Positions 1 to 5,471 of a stretch of DNA of 5,471 nucleotides are shown here, in pieces. The stretch covers positions 1-5,471 of the forward strand of contig JAGRNM010000107.1 in NCBI GenBank assembly GCA_020440745.1. The letters are read 5' to 3'. Within the stretch, counting starts at the first letter, position 1. Every line of letters starts with the position of its first letter. A program made the position numbers and the translations under genes. Origin of the DNA: Deltaproteobacteria bacterium (GTDB taxonomy: Bacteria > UBA10199 > DSSB01). The notes under the pieces are model-generated. The model saw only the letters and a list, made by a program, of their open reading frames with translations, ran no database searches and was not told the origin of the DNA.

Positions 1-51
1 GTAAATAAAAGGTGCGTGTTTTTTTTAATATTTTTTAGAGCCCTTTCTAAG
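1..51. other. AT-rich 3' flank of the lipoprotein operon
   Basis: Downstream of the last lipoprotein gene there is only a weak 5-bp hairpin (TTAGA/TCTAA, 35-50), and on the minus-strand transcript it is followed by A-rich, not U-rich, sequence. I see no convincing intrinsic terminator and no coding sequence. The operon terminator, or a further gene, must lie beyond the window edge. Confidence 0.4.
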
Positions 52-807
52 TCATTGATGCACCATGCAAATCGCATCTAGATCAAAGCCTGCGGTGCTC
101 CCACCGTTGAGGGCGCTCCAGTCTAGGTCCTCAATCTTGACACAAAAGGCATAGTCTAAGCCTAAGACTTCCAGGTCAAAGGGGTCCCCGCCGGCGGTCT
201 CAGGGTCGGTGGGGTCAATGGAGTTGGTCTCCGCATTGGCTAAGACTGGGTGAGTCCCAGCACAACCTTTATAACTATAGGTAGAACAATTAAAATTAAT
301 GAAACCTGTTAAACCTTGGGGGTCTTGGCTAACGGAGACGGTGGCTAGTTCGGCAAAGACGCCGTTTTCGGCAAGTTCAGTGTAAAAAGCATTTTCAAAG
401 ACAATAAAGTCCGGGCCTTCTCCATTTAAAATGGGGGTTTCACTACATAGGGTAATGCTGCCGAAACTGCCTAAAGAAAGTACGCTCTCTGTACTGCCCG
501 TGGTTTCACCACCACCTAGGGGAGGACCTAAAACAACTTCGGGGAATTCGGCTTGACCAAAACCGGCATTTTCTCCGTAGTGGACTTGGGCTACTTCGTC
601 CATACAATCGTCACTGGCAATGGAAGGGGGAATGCTTTCTTCGGACTCTTGTGATGGGTCTCCACTCCCTGTCTCAGAGGGGAGTGAGATGGGTGTTTCC
701 GATTGGCTAGTCTCCTCATCAACAGAAGGCTTTTCTTCGGGTAATTTGCCACCGCCACAGGCGACTAAAAGATTTAATAAAAGCAAAAGACTTAGAGTTT
801 TTTTCAT
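52..807 (-). CDS. Surface lipoprotein of the B12-uptake operon, third gene
   Basis: A 251-residue predicted lipoprotein. It has a basic start, a leucine-rich core and the lipobox LVAC with the lipidated Cys at residue 17, followed by GGG. Residues 20-66 form a Ser/Glu/Pro-rich tether, and a globular domain fills about 67-251. That domain has the hallmarks of a family usually annotated only as 'cell surface protein': VVLGPPLGGG (91-100), GSITL (116-120), GPDFIVFENAF (131-141), CAGTHPVLAN (182-191), AGGDPFDL (205-212) and the C-terminal GFDLDAI (240-246). I read it as an all-beta, extracellular binding or adhesion-like domain, with no catalytic motif. Six cysteines follow the lipid Cys (68, 121, 174, 182, 222, 247), enough for three disulfides. 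The start is supported by AAAGGA about 8 bases upstream. It lies 36 bases after the propeller lipoprotein and shares the cobalamin-riboswitch operon, so a role in corrinoid capture is inferred from context, not from a known family function. Confidence 0.88.
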   Translation of the reverse strand: MKKTLSLLLLLNLLVACGGGKLPEEKPSVDEETSQSETPISLPSETGSGDPSQESEESIPPSIASDDCMDEVAQVHYGENAGFGQAEFPEVVLGPPLGGGETTGSTESVLSLGSFGSITLCSETPILNGEGPDFIVFENAFYTELAENGVFAELATVSVSQDPQGLTGFINFNCSTYSYKGCAGTHPVLANAETNSIDPTDPETAGGDPFDLEVLGLDYAFCVKIEDLDWSALNGGSTAGFDLDAICMVHQ

Positions 808-843
808 GGTTTTTCCTTTTAGGTTAAAAAATTAAAAATTTAA

Positions 844-2091
844 TCAGTAGGTTTGCAAGCCCAGGAGTCTGCCTGGGTTTCCTGTCAAAGCCCAAAGGTC
901 TGGACCCTCAAAGTCTACTCCTGCCAGTCCGGGTCTCAGGGCAAGAGAACCCACTCCGGTTAGGCCAGGTTGATCCAGGTTATTAAGGTCTAAAAAATCC
1001 ACTTGCTTGGGTTCTTGAGGGTTTAAGACAAAAATACCGCTTTGATTAAAGCTGCTGGCAAAAAGTAGGTTTCGGTTTTTATCAAAGACTTGATCGCTGA
1101 TAAAGTCGTTGGCGACCTCGCTTAAGCTAAAGCTTTGGCTTAGGCTAAAGCTTGCTAAGTCAATTTCATAGATTTGGCTAAAGTTGGCAGAACCTAGCCA
1201 GGCTAGGCTTTGGTCCTCGTTAAGGGCTACTCCCTTAAAGTTAGCAACGATCATGCCTAAGTCTAAGCTGCGGGTGACTTGTTGGGTACTGAGACTTACT
1301 TCGTTTAAATAACTCGAAGTCTCCGGTAAGTTTTGACCATCCTGAAATATGGTATCTCCTGTAGCCGTGGCTATGAGGCTAGTCTCAGTCAAAGTTAATC
1401 CCGTGGCATTAAAGCCTTCTAGGACAATAAAGGCAGGGTCAGAGGGACTTAAGTAAGGTGCTTCTGTTTGGAGATCAAAGACTAAGAGCATCGCTTGGGT
1501 GTAGACGGAGTTAAAGTCTGGAGAAAAACAAAGGTTGCTAACGCTCACAAAGACTTGGGTGGGGGTGGCCACCACTTGATTGGGTGTATTGGGGCTAAAA
1601 GTTCCCGGGCCTATGCTGGATTCCACTAGACCATCGCCGTCGCAGTCTTCTGCTCGAGAGTAAGCAAGGGCTTGTTCTAACAAGATAGGTTCATTAATTT
1701 TGACACTTTGCCAGACCTCTCCATTAGTGGGATTGTAGTAAACCAGATCTTCTACTCCCAATAAAAAGGCCTGGCTAGGACTAAGCATAAAAAGGTCGTT
1801 GGGGCTTAGGCCTAGTCCTAAAGCGGCTCCGTCCCAGATAGGCCAAAGCTTTTGTAGATCTAGAGGAGAGCTATCTAATTTAATGGGCAGTACGGCTGCA
1901 CTAGTAAAGTCTAAGGTAAAGACGGTCGAAGGATCAAAAGCAGGAATTAGCAAGTCGGGGGGGAAGTCACCTGGTAGGTTGTAGGTCTCAACTTGGTTAA
2001 GGGATAGATTGAGCTCAGAGTGGGGGTCAACCTGAACACCACCACCACAAGCGTTTAAGATTAAAATAAAAATTAAGCTTAGTTTTTTCAT
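844..2091 (-). CDS. Predicted beta-propeller lipoprotein, BtuG-like by context
   Basis: A 415-residue lipoprotein with the signal MKKLSLIFILILNAC and the lipidated Cys at residue 15, followed by GGG. After a short linker the chain is a series of beta-rich repeats of the kind 'value, hydrophobic strand, turn, strand', for example around 108-118, 178-188, 200-206, 284-312 and 335-356, resembling YncE/NHL-type propellers; I could not assign blades one by one. Residues 149-154, DCDGDG, form a DxDxDG loop typical of Ca2+ binding. Cys150 and Cys188 could form a disulfide. The start is supported by AAGGA about 10 bases upstream, and the gene begins 15 bases after the receptor gene. In Bacteroidetes, BtuG is a propeller lipoprotein that binds B12 and sits on BtuB. 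The same order, riboswitch then receptor then propeller lipoprotein, suggests the same job here, but homology to BtuG itself cannot be judged by eye. An alternative is a generic surface propeller of unknown ligand. Confidence 0.87.
   Translation of the reverse strand: MKKLSLIFILILNACGGGVQVDPHSELNLSLNQVETYNLPGDFPPDLLIPAFDPSTVFTLDFTSAAVLPIKLDSSPLDLQKLWPIWDGAALGLGLSPNDLFMLSPSQAFLLGVEDLVYYNPTNGEVWQSVKINEPILLEQALAYSRAEDCDGDGLVESSIGPGTFSPNTPNQVVATPTQVFVSVSNLCFSPDFNSVYTQAMLLVFDLQTEAPYLSPSDPAFIVLEGFNATGLTLTETSLIATATGDTIFQDGQNLPETSSYLNEVSLSTQQVTRSLDLGMIVANFKGVALNEDQSLAWLGSANFSQIYEIDLASFSLSQSFSLSEVANDFISDQVFDKNRNLLFASSFNQSGIFVLNPQEPKQVDFLDLNNLDQPGLTGVGSLALRPGLAGVDFEGPDLWALTGNPGRLLGLQTY
1117..1152 (-). 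repeat. Short tandem duplication inside the propeller lipoprotein gene
   Basis: Two adjacent 18-base units (1135-1152 and 1117-1134) match at 15 of 18 positions and encode SFSLSQ then SFSLSE, residues 314-325. This looks like a local six-codon duplication within a strand-rich, low-complexity stretch. It keeps the reading frame. Confidence 0.6.
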
Positions 2092-2106
2092 TTTATTTTT
2101 TCCTTT

Positions 2107-4041
2107 TTAGGCCTTGTAAGCAAAGGAGGCATAAAACTGTAGGCGAGGCAGGGGAAAACCTACCGAGTCGTAGCTTTGTACATTGCCTAAGTTTTTGCCT
2201 TCTAGGCTCAAAAAATAATGGCTTTTAATTTTAAAAGTCATGCCTGCATCGACGATGATTTTATCTTCCAGTCGTCTTGTGCCGCTAAAGCCAATGGGTA
2301 GTTGATCAGTAAAATGGACTTGGCTAAATAATTTAAAAAAATCTTTTTCAAATTCCACCTTAGCCTTGGCCAAATGTTTAGGTCTGCCGGGAAGTGGCTG
2401 AGAGCTGGTCTTAAGTTTGGCGTCTAAGAAGGTATAATTGGCTGCTAGGCTTAAGCAATCCACAGGCTTCCATCGCACTTCTGCTTCTAAACCTTGAATG
2501 CGGGCTCGGCTGGTATTGAGTGGTGCAATGGTAAAGGCGCTAACGGGTACAAAGACAATGGAGTCAAAGACTTCTTGATAAAAATAGCTTAAACTTCCTC
2601 CTAATTTTTTGACTTGCCACTCTAGTCCTAAATCAACATGGAGGTTTTTTTCTTGGTTTAAATCAGGATTGCCGCGCACAAAGCCTTGGTCCGGAAAATA
2701 AAGCTCATTAAAATTAGGATAACGAAAACTCAAACCCACATTGCTTTTGATTTTTAGTTCTTTCCTAAGTGTTGCGATGAGGCCTAAGTGGGGAAGAACT
2801 TGAGAGCCAAAGTCATTAGTATACTCCCAACGTAGGCTAGGCAGAATTTGCAGTCTTTCTCCCAGTAGACTGATTTCGTCTTCTATAAAAAGCGCTAAGT
2901 TTAGACGATCTTGGCGTCCTATTTCCGGCGTGCCAGCGATGGGACTATGATCTTTAAAATAATCCCAATAGATTTCTAAAAAACTTTTTACTAGATGTTG
3001 GTGTTTGGGATTTTGTTTTTCCCAAACTAGGCCCACTTGGCCTCCTAGCCTGTGGTTAAAAAAATTAACATCAATGGCCGGGCCTAAGGCAGGACTTGGG
3101 TCTTTAAAATGATTTTGCTCCCAACGAAATTGGGGTTGAAAATAAAAACTTAAATCTTCTCTTAAGTTCCAAGTAAATTTAGAACTCAAAATTTGGCGAA
3201 AGACCGAACGTTCGGCTTCTAGCGGGTTAGCGGGGCTTAGTTGCGTGCTTTCTATCTCTGTCCCGGGTTCTTGCCTAAAACTTAAGAAAAAATTTTGGCT
3301 GATCTGGTAACTAAAATTTTCTTTCTTAGCATGAAGATGGATCAAAAAGTCTTCGCTTAAAAATTGGTTGTGTTCTCGTTTAAAAGTTTCGTTTCCTCCC
3401 AGTGTGAGATTGCCCACGTGGGTTTGACTTTCTTTAAAAGAGTAATCCCCTTGGCTGCTTAAATGGCTGTGGCTTAAGCTTAGGCCAAGCTTTTGCCATT
3501 TTTTGTTGAAGGCTTCATGGGTTTTTAAAGTCCAAAAACTGCCTACAGAGACTTTAGCTTGGATTTGGGCTTTTTTGTTTTTGGCCTTTTTGCTGATAAG
3601 ATTAATGACTCCACCCACTGCGTCGCTTCCAAAACGGTGACTAGCGCCCCCGCGGATGATCTCGATACGCTCCAAGCTTTCTAGCGGAAGACTAGAAAAG
3701 TCCACCGCTCCCCCTTGGGCACTATTAAGTTTGAGTCCATCTAAATAAACCGAGACTTGTTCGGCGGTGCTGCCCCTTAAGCTGACCGTACTTAAGTCCG
3801 TTAGGCCGCCGGAGTTTTTAACAAAAATTCCCACTTGTCCGGCTAGAACCTCTGGTAAGGTGCTCATGGTATTTTCATAATCTTTGGGATCTAGGACGGT
3901 GACAAAGGCACTGGGTTTTTCAGAAGAAGTATTAGAGGAAGAAGCGCTGACCAAGATTTCTGGGCTTTGGTAGGTCTCTGCCGCAAGCTTAGTGGGCAAA
4001 AGGACACTTAGGACAAATAAGATGGTAAAAAGAACTTTCAT
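2107..4041 (-). CDS. btuB: TonB-dependent outer-membrane cobalamin receptor BtuB
   Basis: Imports vitamin B12 (or related corrinoids) across the outer membrane using TonB-ExbBD energy. The 644-residue product is close to the 614 residues of E. coli BtuB. A signal peptide is cut near LAA-21. A TonB box, EILVSA (28-33), resembles the start of BtuB-type receptors. The plug occupies about 43-150 and shows LPEVLAGQVGIFV (62-74), VSLRG (86-90), VSVYLDG (96-102), the block ending RIEIIRGGASHRFGSDAVGG (125-144) and VINLIS (145-150). The rest is the 22-strand barrel, including GNPDLNQEKN and ANYTFLDA. The last strand alternates correctly (LQFYASFAYKA) but ends in Ala, not the usual Phe or Trp. Start: GAGAAAAG precedes the ATG. 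Substrate assignment rests mainly on the cobalamin riboswitch directly upstream; sequence alone would give only 'BtuB/iron-complex type receptor'. First gene of the operon, 15 bases before the propeller lipoprotein. Confidence 0.93.
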   Translation of the reverse strand: MKVLFTILFVLSVLLPTKLAAETYQSPEILVSASSSNTSSEKPSAFVTVLDPKDYENTMSTLPEVLAGQVGIFVKNSGGLTDLSTVSLRGSTAEQVSVYLDGLKLNSAQGGAVDFSSLPLESLERIEIIRGGASHRFGSDAVGGVINLISKKAKNKKAQIQAKVSVGSFWTLKTHEAFNKKWQKLGLSLSHSHLSSQGDYSFKESQTHVGNLTLGGNETFKREHNQFLSEDFLIHLHAKKENFSYQISQNFFLSFRQEPGTEIESTQLSPANPLEAERSVFRQILSSKFTWNLREDLSFYFQPQFRWEQNHFKDPSPALGPAIDVNFFNHRLGGQVGLVWEKQNPKHQHLVKSFLEIYWDYFKDHSPIAGTPEIGRQDRLNLALFIEDEISLLGERLQILPSLRWEYTNDFGSQVLPHLGLIATLRKELKIKSNVGLSFRYPNFNELYFPDQGFVRGNPDLNQEKNLHVDLGLEWQVKKLGGSLSYFYQEVFDSIVFVPVSAFTIAPLNTSRARIQGLEAEVRWKPVDCLSLAANYTFLDAKLKTSSQPLPGRPKHLAKAKVEFEKDFFKLFSQVHFTDQLPIGFSGTRRLEDKIIVDAGMTFKIKSHYFLSLEGKNLGNVQSYDSVGFPLPRLQFYASFAYKA

Positions 4042-4047
4042 GCTTTT

Positions 4048-4064
4048 CTCTTTGACGCGAAGAG
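4048..4064 (-). promoter_or_regulatory. Hairpin covering the btuB ribosome binding site
   Basis: Just upstream of the btuB ATG the transcript reads CTCTT-CGCGTCA-AAGAG, a 5-bp stem with a 7-base loop. The 3' arm overlaps the purine-rich AAAGAGAAAAG stretch that should bind the ribosome. There is no U-run after the stem, so the simplest reading is the translational expression platform of the upstream cobalamin riboswitch. The stem is short and its use is inferred. Confidence 0.5.
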
Positions 4065-4077
4065 TTTTTTTTCCATC

Positions 4078-4320
4078 AGCTAAAAGATGTCCTGACTTAG
4101 GAGCTTAGCTTCTTTAGTTATTTTAAACAGTAAAGAAACTTTGGCTTAGTCTTCCTTGCCTTCCCACTCTGTTTTGAGCGGTGACTTAAATCGGAAGAGG
4201 CCTCAAAAGCTCCACTACAGTGGCGCGACCGTACCAGCTGAGAATCCTTAGAGATTCCTCTGGTTTCCCTTTTAACTGAGGTGTTTTAATTTTAAGAAGA
4301 TCAGGCTTAGGGCTTTAGCT
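4078..4320 (-). promoter_or_regulatory. Cobalamin riboswitch controlling btuB operon
   Basis: Read on the minus strand, the leader carries the cobalamin riboswitch core in the right order. It has AAAAGGGAA (4265-4273); the next arm, closed by ACCAG/CTGGT (4260-4264 with 4233-4237) with an inner GAATC/GATTC stem; the CGCGCCACTGT signature, with a CCAC-TGTA-GTGG hairpin at 4212-4223; CCGCTC paired with GAGTGG, then GGGAAGGC near 4158-4168; and a B12 box, AAGTCAGGACATC, at 4086-4098. The ends are closed by a 7-bp P1, AGCTAAA (4314-4320) with TTTAGCT (4078-4084). A 10-bp accessory hairpin (4131-4140 with 4107-4116) is inserted before the B12 box. It senses adenosylcobalamin or another cobalamin and represses the btuB operon. 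The exact subclass is not settled. It ends about 37 bases before the btuB ATG and begins 25 bases after the HIRAN gene. Confidence 0.93.
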
Positions 4321-4345
4321 TGAGATTTGTCAAGGGGCTTAAAAA

Positions 4346-5053
4346 CTAATTAGTAGTCACAGATATAAATAAGTAAAATCTAGGATGCTCTTCCGAACCA
4401 TTCTTTTTTTCGATTACTGATTGACTGATTTGTCCTTTTTCTAACCATTGAGAAAAAACAGGAGATTGGACTCGATTAATGTAGCCTAACTGTTTACTAT
4501 CGAAAAAAACAGAAACTGCATCAGGGTCTTTAGGGTTATGGGGTTCTCTCTTAAGGGTAACTGGGGTATTTAGAGTAAGTTTTTGCAAGCAATGCTTGCC
4601 TTCATAATAGTCAAAACCTGTGATTTTGGTCAGTAATTCACAAGGTCCTTTTGCTTCTTCAAAGGGGTGAATAATATCAAAGGTATCATCGGGTAGACGA
4701 GCTCCTGAATAACCAAGTAGAGCCAGGTCACTAATAGTCTTATCTGTAGGTATCCGAATAGATTCTAAATATTTTTTAAAATCTCGTCTAGAACGACTGG
4801 GTACTCTTTTAAGAAAGAGATCCAAAACGTTTTTATGAATTTCTTTTTGTGTAGTTAAGCCTGGATAGCCTTTAAATCCTTTTTTAATAGCTTCTTGATA
4901 GTCGCTAGACTCTACCAAATAAACAAGTGAGACTTCTTTATTATTTTCTGGCCTTAGTTGACCTACGACTAAACGTCTTCTTTCTTTCTCAGAAGGAGGA
5001 AGCCAGGTTAAGGCCAAATAGTTGGGCTCAATGATGTGTTGGATCCAGTTCAT
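4346..5053 (-). CDS. HIRAN-domain protein
   Basis: A 235-residue soluble protein with no signal peptide or membrane segment. The C-terminal part (about 143-233) is a HIRAN domain. It shows GFDYYEG (146-152), the block VTLKREPHNPKDPDAVSVFF (165-184), which carries the family's E/R-P-x-N-x-x-D-x-x-A-V signature, and LGYINRVQSPVFSQWL (189-204). HIRAN domains, as in HLTF/Rad5, bind DNA ends, and bacterial stand-alone versions are predicted to act in DNA-damage or replication-fork recognition. The N-terminal part (about 22-130) has VGQL, LVYLVES, the LFLKRVPSRSRRDFKKYLES block (79-98) and ALLGYSGARLPDD (111-123). I recall similar N-terminal regions in other bacterial HIRAN proteins; its layout also recalls the N-terminal subdomain of HipA, a speculative comparison. 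No Shine-Dalgarno is visible before the ATG. It begins 11 bases after the frameshifted small gene, so coupled translation or co-transcription is likely. Confidence 0.85.
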   Translation of the reverse strand: MNWIQHIIEPNYLALTWLPPSEKERRRLVVGQLRPENNKEVSLVYLVESSDYQEAIKKGFKGYPGLTTQKEIHKNVLDLFLKRVPSRSRRDFKKYLESIRIPTDKTISDLALLGYSGARLPDDTFDIIHPFEEAKGPCELLTKITGFDYYEGKHCLQKLTLNTPVTLKREPHNPKDPDAVSVFFDSKQLGYINRVQSPVFSQWLEKGQISQSVIEKKNGSEEHPRFYLFISVTTN

Positions 5054-5064
5054 ATTAGTTTTGT

Positions 5065-5239
5065 CTAAACTTTAAGGCTTTTTAATAAGCACTTTTGACG
5101 TTCTTCTACAAGTTTTAGCATAAACTCAGACCGGGCTTTACTTAAAGGGATAGAGATTTCAAACTGCTTCGCCTTTTTCCCAGGAGCTGATTTCTACTAT
5201 TTCATTAGTTTTTTGAATTTTTCTTTCTATACGAGCCAT
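5065..5239 (-). pseudogene. Small frameshifted gene upstream of the HIRAN gene
   Basis: The ATG at 5239 opens a 26-codon frame (MARIERKIQK..., ending ISSWEKGEAV) that stops at 5159-5161. Removing one base at the GGGAAAAAGG run (5172-5180) joins it without a gap to a second open stretch (...WEKAKQFEISIPLSKARSE, through LVEERQKCLLKSLKV) ending at TAG 5065-5067. The corrected product is 57 residues, basic and helical in its second half. The continuity WEKAKQFEIS and the neat end 11 bases before the HIRAN start argue for a real gene with a one-base insertion or a sequencing error. No known family is recognised. It shows no helix-turn-helix and no secretion signal. A stop codon abuts the ATG, so no earlier start exists in this frame. 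There is no Shine-Dalgarno. Confidence 0.55.
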
Positions 5240-5246
5240 TTAAGTA

Positions 5247-5252
5247 TTTATA
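5247..5252 (-). promoter_or_regulatory. Candidate -10 box for the small gene/HIRAN pair
   Basis: TATAAA on the minus strand ends seven bases before the ATG of the small gene. If used, transcription would begin at or next to that ATG, giving a leaderless mRNA, which fits the absence of a Shine-Dalgarno. No convincing -35 hexamer is seen 16-18 bases upstream (TTATTT or similar), so the call is weak. Confidence 0.3.
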
Positions 5253-5313
5253 CGGATTTTGCTATTGGGAAATAAAGAATAAAAGAGGGTAGTTACCTAA
5301 TTATTAACTAAAC

Positions 5314-5342
5314 TTGCTCTTAAAGCTTAGCTGGTCTAGGTT
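5314..5342 (+). promoter_or_regulatory. Candidate promoter of the SRP RNA gene
   Basis: TTGCTC (5314-5319) and TAGGTT (5337-5342) are separated by 17 bases and would place the first transcribed base near 5349, exactly where the paired SRP RNA begins. The -10 match is poor (three of six), so the position fits better than the sequence. Confidence 0.3.
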
Positions 5343-5348
5343 GCCATC

Positions 5349-5446
5349 GGCCGGGCCCTCGCGCAAAGGAGTGTCGTGAACCCCGTCAGATCCGGAAGGA
5401 AGCAGCGGTAGCGGTGTTTTCCTTGTGCAGCGAGGATCACCTGGCC
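5349..5446 (+). ncRNA. ffs: Signal recognition particle RNA, small bacterial (4.5S) type
   Basis: The RNA partner of Ffh that targets nascent membrane and secreted proteins to the translocon. The apical domain is unmistakable: GTCAGATCCGGAAGGAAGCA (from 5385) holds the GGAA tetraloop closed by CC/GG and the conserved asymmetric and symmetric loops contacted by the Ffh M domain. It is followed by GCGGTAGCGG. The long hairpin is closed by GGCCGGG (5349-5355) with CCTGGCC (5440-5446), then CCTCGC with GCGAGG, and AAGGA with TCCTT. The length of about 98 bases is that of the Alu-less type found in most Gram-negative bacteria. It is the only plus-strand gene in the window and is divergent from the small gene/HIRAN pair. 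The exact 5' end is inferred from pairing. Confidence 0.96.
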
Positions 5447-5456
5447 ACATTTTTTT
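5447..5456 (+). terminator. U-run terminator of the SRP RNA
   Basis: Directly after the closing CCTGGCC arm of the SRP RNA helix comes ACA and then seven T's (5450-5456). The terminal helix of the RNA itself supplies the stem of an intrinsic terminator, a common arrangement for ffs. Confidence 0.7.
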
Positions 5457-5471
5457 CGTTGTTAGTTGTTT

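Noticed and set aside
35..50. TTAGA/TCTAA hairpin after the last lipoprotein gene as a terminator
   Set aside because: The stem is only 5 bp and is followed by A-rich sequence on the transcribed minus strand, so there is no U-run.
620..835. Plus-strand open frame of 71 codons
   Set aside because: It lies mostly antisense to the N-terminal half of the lipoprotein gene, which has a signal peptide, lipobox and ribosome site. The plus-strand product has no recognisable features.
1117..1152. The GCTTAAGC/AAGCTT-rich stretch as a regulatory repeat or operator
   Set aside because: It is an in-frame duplication of Ser/Phe/Leu codons inside a coding region, better explained as protein-level repetition.
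1799..1984. Plus-strand open frame of 61 codons
   Set aside because: It is wholly antisense to the propeller lipoprotein gene and has no ribosome site or protein-like pattern.
4304..4333. TTGACA promoter for the btuB operon
   Set aside because: The -35 is perfect, but the best-spaced -10 (TAAGCC, 18 bases away) is poor and the start would delete the 5' P1 strand of the riboswitch.
5172..5180. Programmed -1 frameshift at the A-run in the small gene
   Set aside because: The downstream frame needs a +1 shift. The -1 frame hits a stop soon and does not give the continuous product, and no stimulatory hairpin is evident.

Overview
This window looks like chromosomal DNA of a Gram-negative bacterium of moderate to low GC. 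Evidence for an outer membrane is a TonB-dependent receptor plus two lipoproteins with clear lipoboxes. The compact SRP RNA, the small surface-lipoprotein family and the codon style would fit a deltaproteobacterial or Bdellovibrionota-like lineage, but this placement is inference and could be wrong. All protein genes lie on the minus strand. The only plus-strand gene is the SRP RNA at the right end.

Right to left, in the direction of transcription of the protein genes: (i) the SRP 4.5S RNA gene (ffs, plus strand, about 5349-5446) with its own U-run terminator; (ii) a small gene at 5065-5239 that is readable only if a one-base frameshift at an A5 run is corrected; (iii) 11 bases further, a HIRAN-domain protein (4346-5053), probably a DNA-end or damage recognition protein; (iv) a cobalamin riboswitch (4078-4320); (v) a three-gene cluster, btuB-type TonB-dependent receptor (2107-4041), predicted beta-propeller lipoprotein (844-2091), and a second lipoprotein (52-807), with gaps of only 15 and 36 bases.

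The riboswitch makes the substrate of the receptor cluster almost certain: vitamin B12 or a related corrinoid. When intracellular cobalamin is high, the leader should shut the operon down, probably by burying the ribosome binding site of btuB, because a small hairpin pairs directly over it. The two lipoproteins are most simply read as accessory corrinoid-capture proteins on the cell surface. This is analogous to the BtuG/BtuH lipoproteins that work with BtuB in Bacteroidetes, but here the family of the smaller one is different and has no established role known to me. This B12 cluster and the frameshifted small gene next to the HIRAN gene are the two places most worth a second look.
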